Positions 1 through 34,000 are shown, numbered from the stretch's first letter. The stretch is DNA of 64,000 nucleotides from Latrodectus hesperus (GCA_037975125.1 CM075851.1:127270981-127334980); one strand, 5' to 3'. The notes: a model not told the origin generated them from the letters alone. A program made the numbers and translations.

Positions 1-1483
1 AAGAATGGAATTATATAAGATTTTATGTAGCAGAACTTTTAGACATCAAATTTTTTGCATGATACTGGATTTATAGACATTAATTTGATTGTAAAATATT
101 TGAAAGGAAAAGAACAAAAATTTCTCAATTCAAAGAAAAACAAATTTCTTAAAGTTCAGGCAGAAAAGTAAAAAGCTACAGTAAAATTGTCACATTCTTG
201 CAATATATCCAATTCTTATCACAATTTACTGAAAAATGTCATCACATATATAATGCTCTAACAAACAATAAGAAAAGGCTCTATTTTAATAAAAGTCGAA
301 AACAATAAGCTTATGGTTACATTTGTATTCAGAACAGTTTTTATGCTAAAGCATCCTATGCTTCCAACGTGCTTTATCTGCTATTTATATTAATTTATGA
401 CAGTATTCAGACTCAAATTGGTGTATAAAAATTTAAAAAATAATTGACATTAAGGATTTCTCAATAATGTTACTTGAGTATTTTTTCCCAAGACATGTAA
501 AGTAGCTTTAATTTTGTAATGTAGAAAATTAAAACTATGTAAAAAAAGGGTAAGAAATAATTTTAAAATTCCTCTTTCCTCATTTTAAATGCATGCAAGA
601 AAAATTTTAGTATTGATAAAGCAAGAAGGTTCCCTTTAAAACAGAGAAAATAATGTATATAGTTGAAATAACGAAGAGTAAGCAAATTTCATCTTTAAAT
701 TTACCGGGACTCAAATGTTTAAAAAAAATTTCATTCTGAAGTTTTACGTGGATTTGTGCTAGTAGATTTAAAAAAGCATTAAATGAAAAAGTTAAAATAC
801 TTTGTAAAAAAGTTTGATAGTTATGTATGTTTAAGCTTAGAATGATATTTTTGATAGGGTTTAAATAAAGAAAAAATGAAAAGAGTACTTATGTTTATTT
901 GATTTAAGAATAAACATTAAAAGAGTATTGATATAAATAACTTAATGGAATAAAGAACTGAAATATTTTTCTTATTTATTTTTCCTTTTGAAATTATAAA
1001 CAAATATTATTTATTTTGTCAAATGAGTCAATTTTATGAAACACCTGCAAATTTTTTGCAATGTCATGTAATAAACATGACCGCAACAAGTTACAGCTAA
1101 TAGAATACGTCTCGGCTATTTTGCAATTTAATTTAAAATTACTATTCTTTGCTTAAATTAATGCACATTATCACAAAAAGTTATTAATTTTCGATGATTA
1201 CAAAAAGTAAATTTTTAGCATATTTAATTTTACTTATTTTGAATGTATTCCTAATGGCATAAACTTATTTAGACAAAAAAAAAATTTCAAAAACTGTCCA
1301 TAATTTTGGTGATCAGTACATGTATGTAAGTAAGCAATTTATATTGTGTAGAAAAGTCTAAAATTCTAATAGCAAAATATTTGAGTAATTTTGATTGCAG
1401 AAGTTATATAAAATATCAGAGAAAGTATAAGATCGTATTTTAATTTTAAGATTTACAAATGGAAGTCTTACATTTTATTCTAG
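1..1483. other. upstream flank of copy A, non-coding
   Basis: AT-rich sequence alignable to 37087-38552 upstream of copy B. I see no ORF, TATA box or CpG-rich promoter I would defend. Homology begins at the first base of the window, so the duplicated block may extend further left. Confidence 0.6.
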
Positions 1484-1540
1484 AGATTCATACGTGGCAG
1501 CTGAATTCATTGCAAGAGAATCAATCTCCGTGCAGGGAAT

Positions 1541-22430
<20,890 letters not shown>

Positions 22431-22694
22431 TACTATCACTTCATAAAACAGTTTGTATCATTAACTTTTGCCTGCAACAAAAACTGAATGCAAAATTTAA
22501 ATTTAATGTTTTTAAATTTATGAGTGAATGCGTACTTTATGCTAAAATCTCCTTCACGGTTTTGTATACTTTCTTAATATAATCATGTAATTTTTGTTGT
22601 AATTTATGTTATTTAAATTATTAAGAAAATGTTTTTTAACTCTGAAGTTGGCTATAAAATTTTAATATCATATTTCTTTTATTTGTATTATTAT

Positions 22695-22749
22695 CATATA
22701 AAGTTGACATATCATTTTTGAAAACAAAATGATATGTCAAACTTATATG
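22695..22749. other. inverted repeat (hairpin) about 265 bases after the copy A stop codon
   Basis: Two 24-base arms (22695-22718 and 22726-22749) pair with two mismatches around a 7-base loop; the inner 15 pairs are perfect. It may lie in the 3' UTR. Copy B keeps a related hairpin. Confidence 0.75.
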
Positions 22750-22945
22750 ACAATCATTCTTTAGCTCAATTTTAAATTTGAAAACATAAGTGATGAAATT
22801 AATTCCTCGAAGGTTCGAAAGTTTTACAAATGATTTACTGTAAAAAGAAAACAATATCTGTGATTAAAAATATTATTTAAATATTCACAAATTTAGCTTT
22901 AACTTATAACATTATATTCTAAAATTTATTACTTTAATATTTTAC

Positions 22946-22951
<6 letters not shown>

Positions 22952-23024
<73 letters not shown>
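22952..23024. repeat. (TA)n microsatellite
   Basis: About 73 bp of TA repeats downstream of copy A; missing at the same place in copy B (about 54295). Confidence 0.95.
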
Positions 23025-23026
<2 letters not shown>

Positions 23027-25642
23027 CAATAATATTTTACATTGTAAAATTAAGGAAATTCTGTTATAGTACAGCGATGTTTGATATTTTATGTTACTGT
23101 TATAAAAGTATAGCATATTATTTTATTTTCTGAATATATTTAATATATATTAAATTAAGTAAATTAAGAATATCTTTAAATATTTAAATAGTATATTGCA
23201 GCATTTCGTTTTTTCATAAATATTTTACAATATTAATTAATATATGTTTTAAATATTACTAAATCATATAAAAGTATTTATAACTCACATAAAATACTTC
23301 TCAATAGTTTACACACACTTATAATTTTTGTAATACATTTTAATACAAGCTTTTTCTGGAAGAATTTCATTTATATCTGCCATTAAATCTTGAGATTAAA
23401 TATCGGTACAATATCAGATACCTATCTTTTGATTCTAAATAAGCAAATTTTACTGGATTAAGCAATTTATCTTTAAAATCTTAGTTAGTGTTTTTAGTTT
23501 TATGGCATTAATCAGAGTGTTTTTAATATTCTAATTATTACACTTAATATTGCATATATAATAGGCACTAGTACAATTTATAAAGTTCAATTATTGAACT
23601 ATAAAATTCTTCGCATTGCCATATTAATTATTTGATGCATGATTAAGATTATTAAAAACGAAGTCCATAGTTCTCTCTCAAAACATTTTAAAATGAATTA
23701 AATACTTTACAAAATTATACATGTGCATATGTACTTACACACACACATAATTCGCTTCCACCTTAAAAGATTAAAGGATAAATTTATTTTTGAGAGACTG
23801 AAAAGGAAAGTAAAATTACAGATTAAGAGCATAAATTTTAATAATTAAAATAAATTGATAGCTAATTTTATTTTACACAAGTGAGTACAGAAATTAATTT
23901 TAATCTGTATACCGAGATGTTAGGTTTACATGTTGAATTTTTGGAATTAATTGTAGGTTTGTATTTACAAGTTGATATAATTTTCTGGTAATAATTATTA
24001 TTGATTTGAAAAATCAGCTATTAAGAATCTTTAAGACTCATGTTAAGTTATAACAGAGTAATTTGATTTGTTGGAAAATTAAATTTAATATATTTTTGTA
24101 ATGAATTTATGCTGCTTTTAATTAATTAATGAATAGCAAAAGTGTGATGAATATAAATGCTTTATACTTAGCTAATAAAAAATGTACTTACATGGTAATA
24201 ATAATCTATAAGGAATAAATTATATTTTACTTCTGATTAGAAAAAAAATCACGTTATTTTCCAATTTAAAACCACAAATACTATTCGGATCATGCATTTA
24301 TTATAAATACACGTTTTCACATTTTTTTATCCGAACCTGATATGAAACATACAAATGTTATGTATTAATAAAGAATTATAGTAATATAAAATTATTTCAT
24401 ATTGATTATGTTCAATCTATAATTTCCTCATTTTGTATTTCTAATCACATACTTCTTTATCGAATAACCACGAGGCAGAGAAAGAGAGGGCACTTCGCAC
24501 ACCAATATTTATTCAATTATTCTATATCAATATCCAATTAACGTTCCTAGATAATAGCCGAATGCTTTGCGCTCTAGTTTTCGGTTCAACAATTCGTTGG
24601 TTTTTATATCACATCGGAATTGGATAATTGTAGGGTTTCGGAATCCGTTCTAAACTGTAATTTTTTGTCTACTTAGCTCTCTTTTACAAACAATGGCCTT
24701 TGAGAGACAGGAAAATCAAACTTATTCAATTAATTAATAATTATTTTGACTGTTTCAAAATCTTAAATATTGATTTGATGGAGTCTGATCAATCGTATAA
24801 CCAGTGTTTTAATGCACTCCTTTAAAATGAAAAAATTACATGAAGAAATTGTCTGTTGGCATTGAAATTAAGGATGTTCAATATTATTTCACACGTGATA
24901 TAAATGAAATTAATGATATAAGCGATGTTTACTCTCATACATTTGGCTAAAGAATAATTATCGGTTCTTAAATTTATTTTGAATTACAATTTGACTGGAA
25001 ATTGCTAATCAGTTGCTTTTCTATTTTTGTGATATTTTGAAGAATTTGAATATGATAGTTTAACCATATCAAGTGCATACTCTATTGATGAATACTTATA
25101 GATTTTAGTGCTGAAGGCGATTAATTAAGAAATACAGAGTAATTTCATATATAACGCATTCGTCATTGTCAACGCATTCGATCTTAAGATGATTGGAGCT
25201 CTTTTGCAGTTAGAATCCTTATGCATCAAATTACTTAGGGGTTATGGCTAGAAGCTTCAGTAAGCAAAATTTTCATTGGGACAGCAGACCATAGCTGATT
25301 CTCTCATGAATTCGATGGTCATTATTATATAATATTTAAAAGAGATTTGTCGTTGAATATTATATGATACCAATTTTAAAAAATCTTATCTTAATTGGAT
25401 GTTGACGTTCGTTGATGAATTAAAATTTTTTTAAATTTCTGTGGCAGCGTTATCGTATCAGTCACGCATGATGAAATGGTAAAAGATGACATACCTGATC
25501 AAAAACACGCATAGATGAAATTCTAATTATTTCAAATAATTAATATTCTATCCATATACTCCATTTTCTAAAACATGCAAAGTTAATTACATTAATGATC
25601 TTCCAAAACATGTAGGATTAATTAATTAATTTTTAATGAGTA

Positions 25643-25943
25643 TGAAGTGAATAACTAGCGTGCTCAAGTAAATACAGGATAATTAAAATCAATAGGCTTT
25701 TATTGCGAACTAAAATCAGACAAGCAACACACTTGCCATCTCACTCTGCCTGTCTGGCGAGTGAAAACCAACAGGCTATATATACAGGTAAAAATATCTT
25801 CTGATTGGTTGGTGACAATAAATATTTACATAAAATTATAAGAAGCACAGGAATCATGTGCGGAAAGAAAAGTTCGTTCTAGAAGGAGAGTCACGCACAT
25901 GCGGTTCTGTAGTGCGAATGGAATACTGCACATTCGTTCACCA
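25643..25943 (-). repeat. 3' LTR (301 bp)
   Basis: Downstream LTR of the minus-strand element. It ends in CACTTCA on the minus strand and has a TATATATA stretch in the middle that may be the promoter TATA. Confidence 0.92.
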
Positions 25944-25956
25944 CAGTACTCCCCCG

Positions 25957-27831
25957 TCAGTCCAGTTGTTGCAGGGATGGCAACGGGAACCGGAACCGGA
26001 CTCGACGTCCAGAGCGAGTCGTGGTGGTGAGGTTGTCGGCCGTGCACGGAACTGGACGAATGTTTGAAGATGGTGTTGGTGCAGAGTGATCGATCAAGGT
26101 ATGTGCTGGCTTCAGACGATCGATAGAAATTGAAGATTTCTTTCCTTTGATCATTAATGTAAAAAACTTAGGAGTTCCGTGAACGACAAGAAAGGGACCA
26201 TAATACGGCTGCTCCAAAGATCGGCGTACAGCATCCTGTCGGACAAAGACGTGTGATGTAGTGTTGAGGTCTTTGTGGATAAAAGTAGTTGCTGATGATT
26301 GCCTCGAAGCAGGTACTGGACGTAACAATCGGGCGTGGTTCCGAAGCTTAGGAAGAAAGTCGGGAACAGGCAGTGCGGAACGGCTGGTTGTATCCCGGAA
26401 GAATTCTCCTGGCAAACGGAGTGTCGAGCCGTAGACCAGTTCTGCTGCCGATGTGCCAAGATCTTCCTTCACTGCACAGCGGATTCCGAGAAGTATCGAT
26501 GGGAGCACTTTTACCCAATTTGCAGGATCTGTACACTTAATTGCGGTCTTCAATTGGCGGTGCAGTCGTTCAACCATGCCATTCGAAGCAGGGTTATAGG
26601 CAGTAGTCCTCAGCTTTTCAGCTCCTAATAACTTAGAAAACGAATGAAAAAGTTCGCTTTCGAACTGCCTGCCTTGATCTGTTATCAAGATTTGAGGGGC
26701 TTCAAATCGAGATACCCAACCCGAATAGAAAGCTTCTGCGACTGATTCAGCAGAAATGTTGTCGATAGGGTAAGCTTCCGGCCATCGAGAGAATCTGTCG
26801 ATGCAAGTTAAACAGTAACGATAGCCCTGAGATGGCGGACGTGGCCCCACAATGTCGATATGCACAACACGAAAGCGGTCACTTGGTAACGGATAATCAA
26901 CAATGGGAGAATGAGTATGGCGATGAATTTTAGATTTTTGGCATGGTAAGCATGCTCTCACCCATTCTTTGCAGTCTGTCTTGACAGTTGGCCAGAGAAA
27001 CTTAGAAGTAATAAGCTTGGTCGTGGCACGCACTCCCGGATGGGACAGACCATGCATCGTATCGAAAACTTTTCGAGTGAAACTAAATGGAACGATAGGT
27101 CGAACAACACTGGTCGACACATCACAAAAAAGAGAAGTAGAGTTTGAAGATAAAGGAAAAGATTTAATTTTCAAAGAATTATTTTTAAGAAAATCTTGTA
27201 AGGAGATATCATGAGACTGTTCTTTAGCCATTTCTTCATAATCGATTGTGGTAGGAAATGAAAAAGCATGAATTCTAGAAAGTGCGTCGGCTACGCAATT
27301 TTCGCTACCGGAGACATGACGGATATCAGTCGAAAACTGACTAATGAATTCCAAGTGCCTCAGCTGTCTAAGAGAAGTTTTCTCAGCTTTCTGACGAAAC
27401 GCACAAGTAATGGGTTTGTGGTCAGTGAAAACGGTGAACTGTCAACCCTCAAGCATGTGCCTGAAGTGACGGATAGTGGAATAAATTGCTAGCAACTCTC
27501 GATCGTAGGTACTATAACGCGTCTCGGAAGGGGTAAGCTTTCGAGAGAAAAAAGCCAAAGGCTGAAGATCGCCAGATTGCTCTGAAAGTGGGGTTTTAAT
27601 TATGTCCGCCACACTTTGGAGAACGTCTGAGTCTAAAGCAGAAACAACACTTAGAAATTTAGTGACATTAGCTGTAATACCAGATATGGTAAATGAAGAT
27701 TCCAGTTGACAAAACCACAACTCGGGATTTTGTTTCCAAAATGGCGGTGGACGAAAAGCGATACGGGAAAGTTCCGGCTGCGGAGAATTTCCATCCGTAA
27801 CAGAAATTGCTGACTTTTCCTGAGCAGTCAT
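25957..27831 (-). pseudogene. gag fragment fused to RNase H and integrase, one premature stop
   Basis: The frame starts at ATG 27831 (MTAQEKSAIS), about 80 gag-like residues including FRPPPFWKQNPELWF. It then passes in frame into RNase H (LAFFSRKLTPSETRYSTYDRELLAIY), so protease and RT are absent. A TGA at 27442-27444 stops it after HMLEG. The same frame then continues to 25957 through the end of RNase H (VADALSRI) and a complete integrase. Counting from the M at 27354, zinc ligands are H101, H105, C135, C138 and the catalytic residues D167, D226, E262 (DD35E). Without RT it could move only if helped in trans. Confidence 0.88.
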
Positions 27832-28035
27832 AATGTAACAAAACAAGTAATAGCAATGGACAAAAAATGTAAAAAGCAGAAAAACTAAGTAATATGAAAA
27901 ATACTTATACAAGTTACGTATAAGAAAATAGTGGTAATCAACCGAAAAGACATTTTAACGAAACAATTCGTACAAAAAGGTATATTGAAATAAGATTTTC
28001 ACCTGTGCGTCATTTTTCCACGTCCGGGTCACCAT

Positions 28036-28336
28036 TGAAGTGAATAACTAGCGTGCTCAAGTAAATACAGGATAATTAAAATCAATAGGCTTTTATTGCG
28101 AACTAAAATCAGACAAGCAACACACTTGCCATCTGACTCTGCCTGTCTGGCGAGTGAAAACCAACAGGCTATATATACAGGTAAAAATATCTTCTGATTG
28201 GTTGGTGACAGTAAATATTTACATAAAATTATAATAAGCACAGGAATCATGTGCGGAAAGAAAAGTTCGTTCTAGAAGGAGAGTCACGCACATGCGGTTC
28301 TGTAGTGCGAATGAAATACTGCACATTCGTTCACCA
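28036..28336 (-). repeat. 5' LTR (301 bp)
   Basis: Upstream LTR of the minus-strand element, 98.7% identical by eye to 25643-25943. The primer-binding-like site lies at about 28020-28035. Confidence 0.92.
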
Positions 28337-29750
28337 GAAGTACTTCGAAGCTAAAATCTTCTAGTGTAGAGGTTTGAATTTACATCTTATATTGTAAAAG
28401 AAAATGTAATTTTTTTCCATAACCTATACGCTATTTCTACTTCGAAACACAATAAGATGCATTTTACTATCTCTTGCTAATCACATCATTAAACGATTTC
28501 GAGTTACACGATATAATAGAGTGTATCATTTACTCAAACTTCACTCATGTATTGTATCTTTACATTTACACAAATTTCATAGATGTATTATTCATAAATG
28601 ATTATAACAACGACTTCTAAATGTATGCATTGTTACATATTGAGGACATTTCACTTTTCCCTTCTAATTACAGTATTGTTTACTTGCGAGTTACATGCCG
28701 TAATGTATTATTTACTCAAACTGTACTCATGTATCATTTGTTTAAACTTTCATAATAAACATGGTAAAAGCATGTTCATTTTATTGTAATGTTATTGAAT
28801 ATTTCGCCGTATTTTCTGACGTTTGTATATATTTTCGCACGTTTTCATTTAAACGATATTATATTTTTAGGAAAAAGTACTGTCATTTTTAATACATAGA
28901 ATGGAATATTTCCTATTTCTACGAAAAAGTCATCACATTCTATGTGAGAGTGGAATATTCACTACCATTGCCAAAAAATATCGTTGTATTCAAAATTTGA
29001 GACGAAAATTTTTTTCATTCCATTACACATGGAACGTTATGAATGGTTCATTCTAAATACAACATCTGAAATTTAAAATGTAAATACAAAAATGATGTAA
29101 CACGTTAACCACACAGCATGGTGGCTTGCAGTTTAATAAAATTGATTACACAGCAATATTTATTAATTTTACAAATAATTTTCAATATAATATATCTTTT
29201 AGAAACAGTGCATAAATTAACCAAATTTATCAGTATTTCCGTTAATACATAAGTAATAAAATAAAAGCCAATCTCAGGGCCATAAAACGAAGATTCAAAC
29301 CAAATTACGTATGAATTGTACTTAGAGTGTTACTGAGGAATAAGTGAGGCTTGACATATGTAACACATATTTATAGTCAACCTTAAAGTTTATATAAAAG
29401 ATTTGTATATGTGTTGCTCATAATAGTAGTGCACAAATAAATGATGTGAAAAATGTATTTTTTAAAACTATAATTCAGTTAATTGCAGAGTACTTAAATC
29501 ATAAATTCAATTTGCAGATATTTAATTTCTGCACAGTCAAATTTTTCAAGTTATTTCATGTTAATAAAATTTAGAAGTGTATATATTTTTTTAAAAAAAA
29601 TATTTTTTTTTTGAGAATATTAAATATAGAAAAAATTCAAAATCACCCCAAATTTAAGCCTGCAGCTTCTAAAATGTACTAAAACCTTCTCAGTCTTTTA
29701 TATACAAAATAAATACAAGTAATTTGCTTAAATCTATTTTTTATTTAAAT
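28337..29750. other. duplicated intergenic DNA, right end of block A
   Basis: Matches about 56940-58310. It contains a degenerate repeat about 187 bp apart (GAGTTACA followed by TTTACTCAAAC at 28500 and 28687). Short frames here are not conserved between the copies. The match to block B fades at about 29740-29760. Confidence 0.6.
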
Positions 29751-29814
29751 AATTAACATAAATTTTATTGTTTTTATAAGATATCATCTTTCATAATTCC
29801 TCTAATCACTTCAC

Positions 29815-30072
29815 ATATGAGAAGTGGACTATACCACTAGGACTTGAGGAAACCGATTTTGGAAAGAAGTAGACAAAGCAAGGTAGAGAGAGTTCTGTTT
29901 GTTCACATTCAATGGCCACTTTTTACGGACGAAAGTTATAGTTAAATTGGAGCTTTCAGTTAAATATACATTCCTAAACTACTGCAAATATCCAATCAAA
30001 GATAAAATTCAAGCCCAAGAATTATTGAATTGAAAGACAAAACGTTAACCATTCAGCTATCAGCTGGAAGGT
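29815..30072 (-). mobile_element. probable decayed tRNA-headed SINE
   Basis: On the minus strand, TAGCTGAATGGTTAACG near 30050 resembles a tRNA A box and GGGCTTGAATTTT near 30013 a worn B box. The CT-rich middle resembles the other SINEs here. No target duplication could be identified. Confidence 0.4.
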
Positions 30073-30074
30073 TT

Positions 30075-30776
30075 TCGTGGACAGTACAAAAGCAGTTGCA
30101 AAGAAAAAGTTAGGCCACGCGACTAGGATGGAATAGACAATGAAATCCTGAGATCAAACCTGTAAATGTTGAATCTTGTGTGTTTTGCAATCTAGAACAA
30201 AAAGTGATAACCTTTTTTTTCTTTTTCCTTTCTTTCTTTTTTTTCTTTTCTCGTGGACAGTACAAAAGCAGTTGCAAAGAAAAAGTTAGGCCACGCGGCT
30301 AGGATGGAATAGACAATGAAATCCTGAGATCAAACCTGTAAATGTTGAATCTTGTGTGTTTTGCAATCTAGAACAAAAAGTGATAACCTTTTTTTTCTTT
30401 TTCCTTTCTTTCTTTTTTTTTCTTTTCTCGTGGACAGTACAAAAGCAGTTGCAAAGAAAAAGTTAGGCCACGTGACTAGGATGGAATAGACAATGAAATC
30501 CTGAGATCAAACCTGTAAATGTTGAATCTTGTGTGTTTTGCAATCTAGAACAAAAAGTGATAACCTATTTTTTCTTTTTCCTTTCTTTCTCTTTTTTTCT
30601 CGTGGACAGTACAAAAGCAATTGTAAAGAAAAAGTTAGGCCACGTGACTAGGATGGAATAGACAATGAAATCCTGAGATCAAACCTGTAAATGTTGAATC
30701 TTGTGTGTTTTGCAATCTAGAACAAAAAGTGATAACCTTTTTTTCTTTTTCCTTTCTTTCTTTTTTTTCTTTTCTC
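30075..30776. repeat. four tandem copies of a 172-177 bp unit
   Basis: Units start at 30075, 30251, 30428 and 30600, each opening TCGTGGACAGTACAAAAGCA and closing with a long C/T tract (TTTTTCTTTTTCCTTTCTTTC). Copies look about 96-98% alike. The array sits just beyond the end of block A and is missing after block B. Confidence 0.95.
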
Positions 30777-33683
30777 TTCATTTTTTAAACAAGAACATGA
30801 AATGGTAATGTAGTTTCTGAGAGCGTTATCATTGCATTGATCAACCAAACCTTTCCTCCATTGTTTAATTCAATGGACATATTTCTTAATCTATTTTTCC
30901 GGTCAGTTTTTAATTATTATGTTGATACCATTTCATTTATTATCCTTTTTTTGTGAAGAATATATGGATATTTAGTTATGAGGTACTCAATAAGGTGCAT
31001 TTGTCTGGAAAAATACTTTTAACTGAATTTGCATGTATTTAAATAGTTTTGCAATTTTAATACTTAAATATTAAATTAAAATATTTTTAATCTTATCAAA
31101 AAAGTGAAACTTTCATCTTCTATTTCTAGATACAAATTCTATAGAAGTATAAAATAAATAAGTATTTTCGAAAATATTTATAAATCATAAATGCGAATAA
31201 TATTCAGTTATGTAACAAAATGGAGCGGTAGAGATTGTCATTACGTATATTACATCATATTACATTATTTGGCATTAAAAAATGGATCCTCATCACAGAT
31301 TTTTTATACTTTGTTAGATTGTTCATTTAGGTTTTATAAATATTCCACTAAAATTAAATATATGATTAATTTTTATCTTTGTGTTATAACATTTATTTAT
31401 TTTTTCTTCCCTAGATTCAAACCTGAATGTGGAAATAGAGACAGGCATTTTCGATATAATTAAGAAATGTTTAATTCAATAATAAAGTTTATAATTCTTT
31501 AAATGCATGCAAATTTATTTATAAGTATTATTCTAAATAAATAAACATTACCGAGTAATCGGTAAATATCCATGAGATCAATTCTTTATTCGAAAAAGAA
31601 TAATTAATAGAGCCTTAAAACTTGTTAACAAAGTAATATTGCAGTTGAAAAAATTAATTTTAAAAAATGTTAAATCACTTACTGCTGACAACAGAGTTGG
31701 TTGGTCTATTCTCTTAAACAATCATTTCATTTATTTGTTAAAAGAGAATATTTCACTTTTTTATATAAATAAAGAAAACATTCAGGATTTAAATCTTCTG
31801 GCTTTATTTGAGTATTTTATATCTTAATTACATAGATTTTTTTTTATAACTTACTTCCTTATTCCTGCTCTAATATTGGCCTTCTTTTATCATTTGCTCC
31901 TTTGTCCACTATCCGTTTGCACCAAAAATTGTCTATTGCGCTCCAGAACTTATTTGCTTAAGTTTTGATATTATTGCAGTTTATATAAAATATAAATAGA
32001 GAGACTTCCTGTCAGAAAAGAAAATGTATAGTTTAATTAATTTCCAAAATAATTACCCAGTGATTAAAACAATATTCATCATATAGTTTTAATTAAGTTT
32101 ACAGTTTTATAATCATGCAATGCTTTAAGTATATTTTAATGTTTATAATAACAGTTGTTTTAGCTACCGATGTGATGTTAGAGTGACAATGTCTGATCCT
32201 CTATAGTGAGAATATTGGATTGATTACGTTTATGTCTACATAATACGATAACTTAGCTATATCATTTCGCTTTCATGGTTGTAAAAACTGCAATATAAGT
32301 TGGCAATTTAATGTTAGAATAGTGAAGGATATAATTTATGCCAAAAAATCTCAATAAAATTACTATTATTTATGAAAAATATTTTATTATTATTATAAAC
32401 ATTCAAGAAAGTAATAGAATTTTGGATTTTTGATGCATAGTGTCTGATTTGAAAAAATTGATAAACATTCTCCTTTAATATTAACGTGATAATGATAGTG
32501 TCTTTTAAAATTTATTACCTCCCTCTTATATGATATTGTTACATTAATTTGATCAGATGAAGAAATAATAAAAGAAAAATCATCTCATATTTGTGCGAAT
32601 TAATATTTTAAAATTTCTATACAATATTCTAAATGTTTGTTGAAACACTGAATATCTAAAATTATAGAAAAGTACAAGTTATTTATCAATGTTTTCAAAA
32701 ATCTGAGCTTTTTTTTTTAGTTCCTACTATTAGTTCCAATTCTCTCTATATTTATCTTATTCAAATTTTGAATTGTAAATAAATACTTTTTATTTACCAA
32801 CTGAAGTTGAAATATACTTTTCTATAAATTTTAAGTGAATGACATTTGATGTTAATACAATTTTTTCAAATATTAATTTATTAAAAATTTAATTAATTAG
32901 TTTAGTTTTATATAGGGAAAAACATTTTTCTTTATTGACCTGAGTAGGAATTGACTTTAAAAATCTATTTTATATTACTTGTTAATGCATTACACTGTTA
33001 AAATAATGCACAAATTTATTGATAATAAGGAATAATTTCTACTTAATTTAATTTACCACATAATCTAATAAAAATATATATTTCTTGAAGATTTGAATTA
33101 ATTTTGAAACCACAGTAAAAATAACCATATTAAAATAGTTAAATTATGATTATTTATACTTTCCAATTTCATTGCATTTTTAGATGAAAGCTTATATAGA
33201 ACAAAATTCGTAAAAAGTGATTACGTTTTATAAATTAGAATGAATACTATACTGTTACTTAATGCAAAATTCAATTTTGTAATATTATGATTTTACTTTA
33301 ATTTAAATTTATGAGAGACTTTTTAAAAATTGTTTAATATCATTTATTGTTATTGAAATTTTTATGATTTATTAATATTTGATTAATGTAATATTTAAAC
33401 GAGAATGTGCGTTGATGTTATATTTTTTAACATATATTAAATTTAAAAGTTAAAACTATGTAAGACAAAAAGATTCAAATTGGTTTTTAAGCAAGTCTTA
33501 AGGTAAAAATTATTTATAACTATACAAATTTATTTTGAATTTGACTCTTAAAACAGTTTTCATCAAAATATTGCTTATCAAAAATTAGTGTCAGATAAAC
33601 TCCTTAAAAAGATTAAGTATTCTACATTGATAAATTTCTCGATCACATTTTTTGAATAAATCAGTACTTTTAATTTGTATTTA

Positions 33684-33748
33684 AATTATTACTTAAATAG
33701 CGCAAATTAAAATTCGTATTTTTAATTTGCGCTAATTAAGTAATATTT
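33684..33748. repeat. inverted repeat, about 29-base arms
   Basis: The arms around TAGCGCAAATTAAAA and TTTTAATTTGCGCTA pair over about 29 bases with few mismatches around a short loop, giving a strong hairpin. Confidence 0.75.
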
Positions 33749-33919
33749 GATTAAAGCCGTATTCAAGAAATACTTTGAATATATGCTTTGAATTTATCGC
33801 CTTCTATTTTATTTAAACATGCTTTTGTAAATAGTATTACGCACACATTTAAGTATAGAGTTATAGTATTCTAAAAATTTTAACGAACTGTTTTAGTGAA
33901 TATAAAATTTATTATAAGG

Positions 33920-34000
33920 ATGGATCCAAACAAGCAAATGCGAGACTATAATTATAAACATGGTATTTTAGATGTATTACTTCAACAATCAGTTTTGCAG
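33920..34000 (+). other. possible short first coding exon
   Basis: ATG at 33920 opens 27 codons (MDPNKQMRDYNYKHGILDVL onward) to CAG, followed by a GTGAAA donor-like sequence. The protein has a normal mix of charged residues, unlike the background. No match is recognised and no partner exon was found, so this may be chance. Confidence 0.2.

Larger units (their letters stand above)
22431..25642. other. 3' region of copy A and duplicated intergenic DNA
   Basis: Alignable to 53629-56937 after copy B. It holds a hairpin at 22695-22749, a (TA)n tract at 22952-23024 and a locally less AT-rich stretch at about 24470-24660 that is also kept in copy B (55730-55910). I see no gene. Confidence 0.6.
25643..28336 (-). 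mobile_element. young, internally deleted Ty3/gypsy LTR retrotransposon
   Basis: A 2694-bp element on the minus strand with two 301-bp LTRs (25643-25943 and 28036-28336) that differ at only 4 positions. LTRs begin TG and end CA. A primer-binding-like TGGTGACCCGGACG follows the 5' LTR, and a GACGGGGGAG purine tract precedes the 3' LTR. Flanks carry an imperfect 5-6 bp duplication (GAGTA / GAAGTA). Copy B has no element at the same place (about 56938). Protease and RT are missing. Confidence 0.93.

Noticed and set aside
26335..27492. Plus-strand ORFs at 26335, 26969 and 27268
   Set aside because: They are antisense shadows of the minus-strand integrase and RNase H.
30075..30776. CRISPR array
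   Set aside because: Units are 172-177 bp and contiguous with no unique spacers; this is a tandem satellite in a eukaryote.
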